NCBI GenBank assembly: GCA_037576195.1
Contig: CM075101.1
Location: forward strand, 5,580,001 to 5,644,000
DNA from: Phytoseiulus persimilis
Lineage: Eukaryota > Arthropoda > Arachnida > Mesostigmata > Phytoseiidae
DNA: 64,000 nt
Direction of reading: 5' to 3'
Of this stretch, positions 59,015-64,000 are shown one piece after another. Position numbers and translations under genes: made by a program. The notes under the pieces were generated by a model. That model saw only the letters and a program-made list of their open reading frames with translations. It was not told where the DNA came from and ran no database searches. The stretch's first letter is position 1. The number at the start of each line of letters is the position of its first letter.

Positions 59015-59870
59015 ATGGCTCGCGCGATGTTAACACGCAACGCGTGTTCATGAGAGGGCAGGCGGGTGTATCATTGAATGCGACTGTCTTTATTACCAAA
59101 TTTCGAACCATTTTTTCTACGATACACTCTCATAGTGTCATTCGATACAACGTCAACACTGTTCAGCCCTGTATTTACAGAAGAAAACTCGTTCTATCCA
59201 AATAAAAACCAATGTCACCGACTCGAAGCTGAAAATCGATAAGGAGCTGGAGAGAGAGCGAGGAAATCATAAAGAAATCAGGGGGCGGAGACTCCCCGAG
59301 AAATCTGTCAGAGATGGAAGTGATAATTACGAGCTCGAGGGAGCAGCTTGCGCGCGAGGGAGACAGAGGTGGCCCAAACGTGGAAGGTGGAGAGTAGCGA
59401 ACGCCGCTACGAACTTAGTTCTCCCCTTGGTTCAACCTGAACATGGGAGCGGGATGAGTGATCCATCCCTGTACATAATGAATTAGTTGGATAATGGATG
59501 TTCCAGAAATCGGGGAGGTGTTCAGGGGAACCCGAAGAGGGAAAGGTCGCCCTCTACAAGAAAACAAAGATACTCAAAGCTGAGGCTTCACGATTTGTGG
59601 GAAAGTGACTGTACCGCCGAGGTGATGCAAGCCGCCCGTGACCGCCGAGAGCCGAGGGGATTTGCCAGGTGGTGCGGAGGAAACATGGTCATGTCAGAGG
59701 CAGCTGGACAAACAAAAACTGCTGACCCGAGAGGGTGACGCTTATCAGTAGAATAAAGAGTACAAGGAGGGCCAGATTTAAAAATATCCATCGCTCAGGA
59801 GTACTAAAAGCTACCCTGGAGTTTCGAGGAAATAATTTGTGAATGCAATAAAAACAAGAGTCGGAATCAG
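59015..59870. other. No confidently identified gene
   Basis: Contains AATAAA-like signals on the plus strand (near 59203, 59752 and 59848) and a plus frame 59487-59738, but nothing recognisable. Confidence 0.4.
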
Positions 59871-59876
59871 CGGTGG

Positions 59877-61136
59877 CTAGAAGGTTGCCAGAGCTGCGTA
59901 ATAGCTCTCAGAGAATAATTGCAGATAAGAGAGCGAGCGGGGCCCCCCGAGAGTGAGATCGTCGGTGCTCCGGTTCAAGGCTTCCTCGCCGATGTTCCGG
60001 TCCACGTGTCTATCGTCGTCGTCGGCGTCTATTGCTGGTCGGCACTGCTCGTCGTAGAGGGAGCGTACGAAAACGTGGGCGTCTTGTAAGATACGCGGAC
60101 ACAACGTAGCTGACCTTCCCTGAAAAGTAAAGGCGAGCTCGGATACCACACAATTGAGGGAAACGGTTGAGGGCCAGCGTCGATGAAGCAGTATCCGACT
60201 GAATTATGATCGCCGCTGCTTCATCCAGCTCCGAGCGTGCCACGATCGCCTCGCCTTCGTCTTGTTGTGCGCGCATACCTTTCGCGTCCTTATGAAGTGA
60301 CGGACCATCGTTCGGAGACTGTTCACGAAGTTTTCCTTGTTCCGGTGTTTGCCCTCGATGAACGGCACCGAAGCATCTCCGGCGAGGGTCCAATACCAAT
60401 ATGTTCCGTCGTATCCAACACAGGCGAACACGTTAGCGAAGTGGATCATGGCATGATACGGACCACGCTGCTCTCTGCCGATGAGAAAATCTTGGAACTG
60501 GAGATCGCCAAACACATCAACTTCGAAGTTCTGTCTGAGTTCTGCCCAGCGCATCTGGAAACAAAGCGGCAGAGCTTGGGCATCCGCTTCGCGGGCCACT
60601 TCACTCAGGGTGTCGTGGAAGAGGAGCAATTCCTGCGGAATCCCACACTTACAGTGCGAGTACTGACTTGGCTTGCGGATGAACCGCAGTCCGAAATGAC
60701 GGAACTGTTCTATGATGTCTGACTCGGGCTCGCATTGAGCGATGTTGTTGCTGTAAACACCTGTTTCATCGTAGACTCCGACTCCGTTGAGGTCGCTGAG
60801 AGAAACCTCGAGCTCGACTGGGTCCGACCTCCTTGTGTGGATATCAGAATCGAAGCGAAGAGACGCGTCTGAAGATGCCGTCAGACTCGTATAGTCCGAG
60901 TCGCTTTCGTGCGGAGGACTGCCCGAGTCCAGCCTCAGCGACTCGATCACTTCTTTCAGTTTCAGCAAGGGGGCAGAGTGTCTCCTGATCGACTCGCGAT
61001 TGATTCTGTTGGCGTTCACGATAGTTCCATCGTTCTCACAATCTTCGTCGCTGTTGGCAAAGCGGAGCACGTCGTCATCGAGCGAGACGTCATCCAGAGA
61101 GCCGTCCAGAGCAGTCGAACACCTTGGGTACTCCAT
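59877..61136 (-). CDS. Conserved-looking two-exon protein of unknown function
   Basis: Exon 1 runs 61136-60279 and exon 2 60119-59877; the 159-bp intron (AAG|GTATGC...TTTTCAG) is phase 0. The product is 366 aa. Residues 1 to about 115 are acidic and Ser/Asp-rich (LDGSLDDVSLDDDVLRF, SDSDYTSLTASSD), probably disordered with many phosphorylation-type sites. From about 145 a folded, aromatic-rich region begins (QFRHFGLRFIRKPSQY, a CKC pair, then ANVFACVGYDGTYWYWTL) and runs to the exon end; exon 2 adds an Asp-rich loop (DADDDDRHVD) and SYLQLFSESYYAALATF. No signal peptide or membrane helix is visible. I cannot name the family. The start ATG lies in a GGCATGG context; 18 upstream in-frame codons after another possible ATG are less likely. 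The 286-residue first exon is far longer than chance allows. Confidence 0.78.
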
Positions 61137-61139
61137 GCC

Positions 61140-61950
61140 GCGCGCAGTGAACAAAACATTTACGCGGAGGGTCGGAAAATAGGTAAACAAACAATGTTAG
61201 GTACCGTCACGAAACGTGGCGATCACACTCGCGCATGGGGCGCGTCTCTCCGCATTAGTCGAACCGGCCCTCGGACGGATATTCATTCATGTCGATCAGA
61301 TTTCTCCTCCATTTACCGCGAGGTTCGCAAGGGGTGTTGCCATAGATTGCATCGTTTGTGTTTCCGGTCTGTCGATTAGAGGCGCGACAACAGGGGTGGT
61401 TGAGGGATAATCATCCGGCGAGTGTCTGTCCTCTACGCAGCAAGTTCAACAAAGCACTAACAGCCCTCGAGCTAGTCCAAACTCATTTACGAGCTCACTA
61501 CGTGAAAGCCTTATGTCACCGGCAGTCGTCACACTCGCTAATCTGCGCGTTGATTATTCTTAACCGTTTTCCCTTTCGACATGGATCACCCAAACCACAG
61601 CTAAATCTTGCGACCCTCTGTCAGGGATCGGTTCGTCTGAAAAACAACTTATACAGCCGAAACAGTGGCGTGTCATGCGGATGACGTCATTGAAACACAT
61701 GAACGATATTGTCTCTTGAGCTCAGAGCGCCGTATCCTTAGTTTGGTTCTTCATCTCTAAGAGCTCCAGGCAGGGCCTTCTTCGAAGCGGAGAAATAATG
61801 AGATCTTGGGCTGACCAGACAGAACCCTCTCTCTCTCGGTATCGTCTGCTCAGAGGCCTGACGGAGAGCCGAGGGTTCACAAGCCCGAATCCCTCAACGA
61901 GTTCAAATCATACTTGCGGGAAACGTCTGAAGTTCAACACCGCCCCGATA
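61140..61950. other. Upstream region of the 59.9-61.1 kb gene; no gene seen
   Basis: Short frames only. The next exon of the minus-strand gene at 61.96-62.46 kb should lie here or below, because that exon ends at a GTGAGC donor, but I could not identify it. Confidence 0.4.
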
Positions 61951-61960
61951 TTAAGCTCAC

Positions 61961-62460
61961 GCGGGAATCGAGCGCTTTGAGAACACGGCAGTAGGCGAAC
62001 ACATTTTCTCCTTGAGGATTAAAGTATTCGCTCTCTCGCATCTGAGCCGCGGGGCTCATCTCAGCCCAGGGCTGGATTCTTGAACGATCTTCGTGAGGAT
62101 GATACACGCCCACACAGACAATTGGCGCATTCACTTGACCGCATTTTGAGATATCAGCTCTCTCCCTCGGGAGCGCGCCACCTGTCAACTGCTTGAACGA
62201 AACTGATCAACAGAGGTTTCACCATCTCCCACTTGGGGTATGGGTTCCCTCTCTGCGCTCGCAAGTTCACTGAAACTCGCACTTATGAAGAACCATTCCT
62301 TTGGAGACGGAACGCCTTTCGAGAACTGACTTTGGTAGAAACGCGCAGGGCTCAATGAGAAGCCACGAAAGACAGAGGTTTGAAGAGTAACAATATCCGC
62401 GATTTCAATTCCATTCTCAGCGATGTCCAGAAGTCCGATCTTTATTGCGGAGAAGGCTCT
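61961..62460 (-). CDS. Two adjoining exons of an unrecognised minus-strand gene (partial)
   Basis: Exon X is open from 62460 and ends at GATG|GTGAAA (62223). Exon Y runs 62181-61961 and ends at CGC|GTGAGC. The 41-bp intron between them ends in GTTGACAG and is phase 1, which puts both exons in frame. X reads IGLLDIAENGIEIADIVTLQ and later SPKEWFFISASFSELASAE; Y reads NAPIVCVGVYHPHEDRSR and later YFNPQGENVFAYCRVLKALD. Both have clear coding character, but I do not know the family. Further minus-strand open pieces at 62.5-62.75 kb (TSVLLPAKSTEQATCDDNEV) and an ATG-started frame at 63404-63123 may be upstream exons. The antisense plus frame 62485-62988 (167 codons) is probably a shadow. Confidence 0.4.
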
Positions 62461-63122
62461 TTACTCGCGCGAGTTTAGGGTGATGTGAAAAATTTCGAGT
62501 GCGTGTGTCCAATCGACTTAATTTCGAATCTCCAGGAGACAGAGAGGTTTTCACGACACGCAGACCTCAAGGAGCCCACACACTTCGTTGTCATCGCATG
62601 TCGCTTGCTCTGTACTTTTAGCTGGCAAGAGTACGCTTGTGGACTGAAGCTAGATCGTTTGCTTCATGCTTCGGAAGTACCAACGGGCTTGAAAGATGAC
62701 CGGAAAAGACCAAAACATCGGTTGGAAGCGAGGCGAGCCGCTCGAGACGTCATTTCCACAGTGCCTATGGTACGTGGTTATGCTATGCCACCGCGATCAA
62801 TCGAACGAACGGATGAGCGAGAGAGAGAATCCGCGAGCAAACGATCGAAAACTGGCCTCAAGCCTCTCCTGCTCGCGACCCAGTTCCTAGCGAGAGAAAA
62901 AGCTCTGTCGAAAAGGAGGAGGAAGATCGCCGCTCCGGAAGGTCTCGCCATAGAAGGGTGGCTCACTAATTTGAACTATTATTTTTAGCTCCACGGAATC
63001 AGAGCCCAGCGGAATTCTCCCAGAGACGAAACGCTCGCGAAACACTTGAGCCTCGGTAGAGATCGTGATTTCCGAAGCACCTGGAAGCGACTAGGAACGA
63101 TAAAAATGTCTCGGTCTCACGA

Positions 63123-63404
63123 TCATTGTCCTCTACGGTTCGGGCCTCCTGGAAACTGACCGCAGACACGCATCAAAAGACGAAGCAGCGTGACGGTCAT
63201 CGACTGAAACCTGGAAAACGGCAGAGAAGCCCGTAGCGATTCTGCCAAATGACAGAACTCTCTCGCTCTTGAAACAGAACCCTCCAACCGGGCAGAGAGC
63301 CGAACAGCCAACTGTTCGATTGCTACGCAGCCGAGACGATCACAATGCATTAACCGATGAGCTGATATCGGTGGACTGCTGCCGCCATCATAAGACATGC
63401 GCAT
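63123..63404 (-). CDS. Possible first exon(s) of the 62-kb minus-strand gene
   Basis: An ATG at 63404 opens 93 codons (contains VAIEQLAVRLSARLEG and REFCHLAESLRASLPFSRFQ), helical and Leu/Arg-rich. A possible donor CAG|GTTTCA lies within it. It is unrecognised, and its link to the exons at 61.96-62.46 kb is inferred from strand and spacing only. Confidence 0.25.
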   Translation of the reverse strand: MRMSYDGGSSPPISAHRLMHCDRLGCVAIEQLAVRLSARLEGSVSRAREFCHLAESLRASLPFSRFQSMTVTLLRLLMRVCGQFPGGPNRRGQ

Positions 63405-63480
63405 GGACGACAGACGTAAAACTTTTCAAACATTGATGTTCATCCGCTGCCGTCGAGTGCACGTCACGTCGTTCACGAGG

Positions 63481-63864
63481 TTACGATGACTTCGTTATTC
63501 GAGAGAACATTCGCCACTCCAAAGAGATAACCTCGAACGGAGTATCAAAAGGGGTGGGAGTAACGAACTTCAACGGCATTCTCCCTCCAAAACTGGTCCG
63601 TTGTTCAGATGATCGGTTGAGCTCTGTGAGGACATGGAGAGCTTCCCCAAAAATCCGGGATCGGTGGACGTCACGCGCGCGGAGAACACCGAACCCGAGC
63701 GGCGTCTTACACCTTGTAAATAGTTGAAGCATCTTGTCCACCGCAGCCGTTCTGGAAGGCTTACTTCCACCGTACCGACGTTGTAGAACACACAGACCCG
63801 CCACTGCGATGCTGCGTACAGCGGCACAACTTCCAGTTGGAATTTCTGACGTCAACATCGTCAT
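63481..63864 (-). CDS. Hypothetical open frame at the window edge
   Basis: An ATG at 63864 opens 127 codons (starts MTMLTSEIPTGSCAAVRS). The length is within chance expectation, no domain is visible, and no poly(A) signal or splice site could be tied to it. Confidence 0.18.
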   Translation of the reverse strand: MTMLTSEIPTGSCAAVRSIAVAGLCVLQRRYGGSKPSRTAAVDKMLQLFTRCKTPLGFGVLRARDVHRSRIFGEALHVLTELNRSSEQRTSFGGRMPLKFVTPTPFDTPFEVISLEWRMFSRITKSS

Positions 63865-64000
63865 TATGGGAAACAGAAATACTTGACGGCAGTGTCAAGC
63901 GGCCGCAAGCGTCGGTTCTCCTCGTCTTCCAGAGTTACTGAATCTCGGGAACGCGATGAGCAGTGAGATCGCTCGAAGAAGGTGGAAATTCGCGGGAAGA

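Noticed and set aside
1..64000. CRISPR arrays, bacterial operons or phage modules
   Set aside because: No regularly spaced direct repeats, no ribosome-binding-site-led gene strings; introns and animal protein families show a eukaryotic nuclear sequence.

Overview
This is a eukaryotic nuclear window, most likely from an arthropod and possibly a mite. Coding exons are broken by short GT-AG introns, mostly about 40-160 bp with many GTGAGT donors. Base composition is roughly balanced. The best-matched proteins are animal ones: a TCF20/RAI1-type chromatin factor and the oligosaccharyltransferase subunit KRTCAP2. The species cannot be proved from the sequence alone. Gene models were spliced by hand from open frames, splice signals and phase, so exon edges are predictions.

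Layout. From 1 to about 28 kb I find no gene I can name. This part holds decayed mobile DNA: BEL/Pao-like fragments near 8-10 kb, two relics of one non-LTR retrotransposon family (17.4 and 26 kb), a hAT-type transposase C-terminus (23.4-23.8 kb), a 75-bp inverted-repeat element (22.2-22.8 kb) and a 24-bp AT-rich tandem repeat (19.7 kb). From 29 kb on the window is gene-bearing. KRTCAP2 (29.46-30.11 kb, +) is complete in three exons. The main gene is an eight-exon TCF20/RAI1-like gene (33.21-38.92 kb, +; 1,166 aa) with a Q/P/G-rich N-terminus, an AT-hook and a C-terminal extended PHD module. Downstream lie a small membrane/coiled-coil protein with a VAP-binding FFAT-like tail (42.7-43.1 kb, -), a possible two-exon small gene (51.7-52.1 kb, +), a four-exon gene ending in a UBZ-like C2HC finger (54.4-55.9 kb, +), a convergent pair of open frames with facing poly(A) signals (58.0-59.0 kb), a two-exon gene of unknown function (59.9-61.1 kb, -) and at least two further coding-looking exons (61.96-62.46 kb, -).

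The genes do not form an operon or pathway; this is an ordinary compact animal gene neighbourhood. KRTCAP2 acts in ER N-glycosylation, the TCF20-like protein in nuclear chromatin, and the FFAT protein probably at an ER contact site. The less usual observations are the FFAT mini-protein, the UBZ-ended gene with a possible internal promoter, the 11-bp CCAAGATGGCG element present three times, and a repeat family that forms an inverted repeat inside an intron of the TCF20-like gene.
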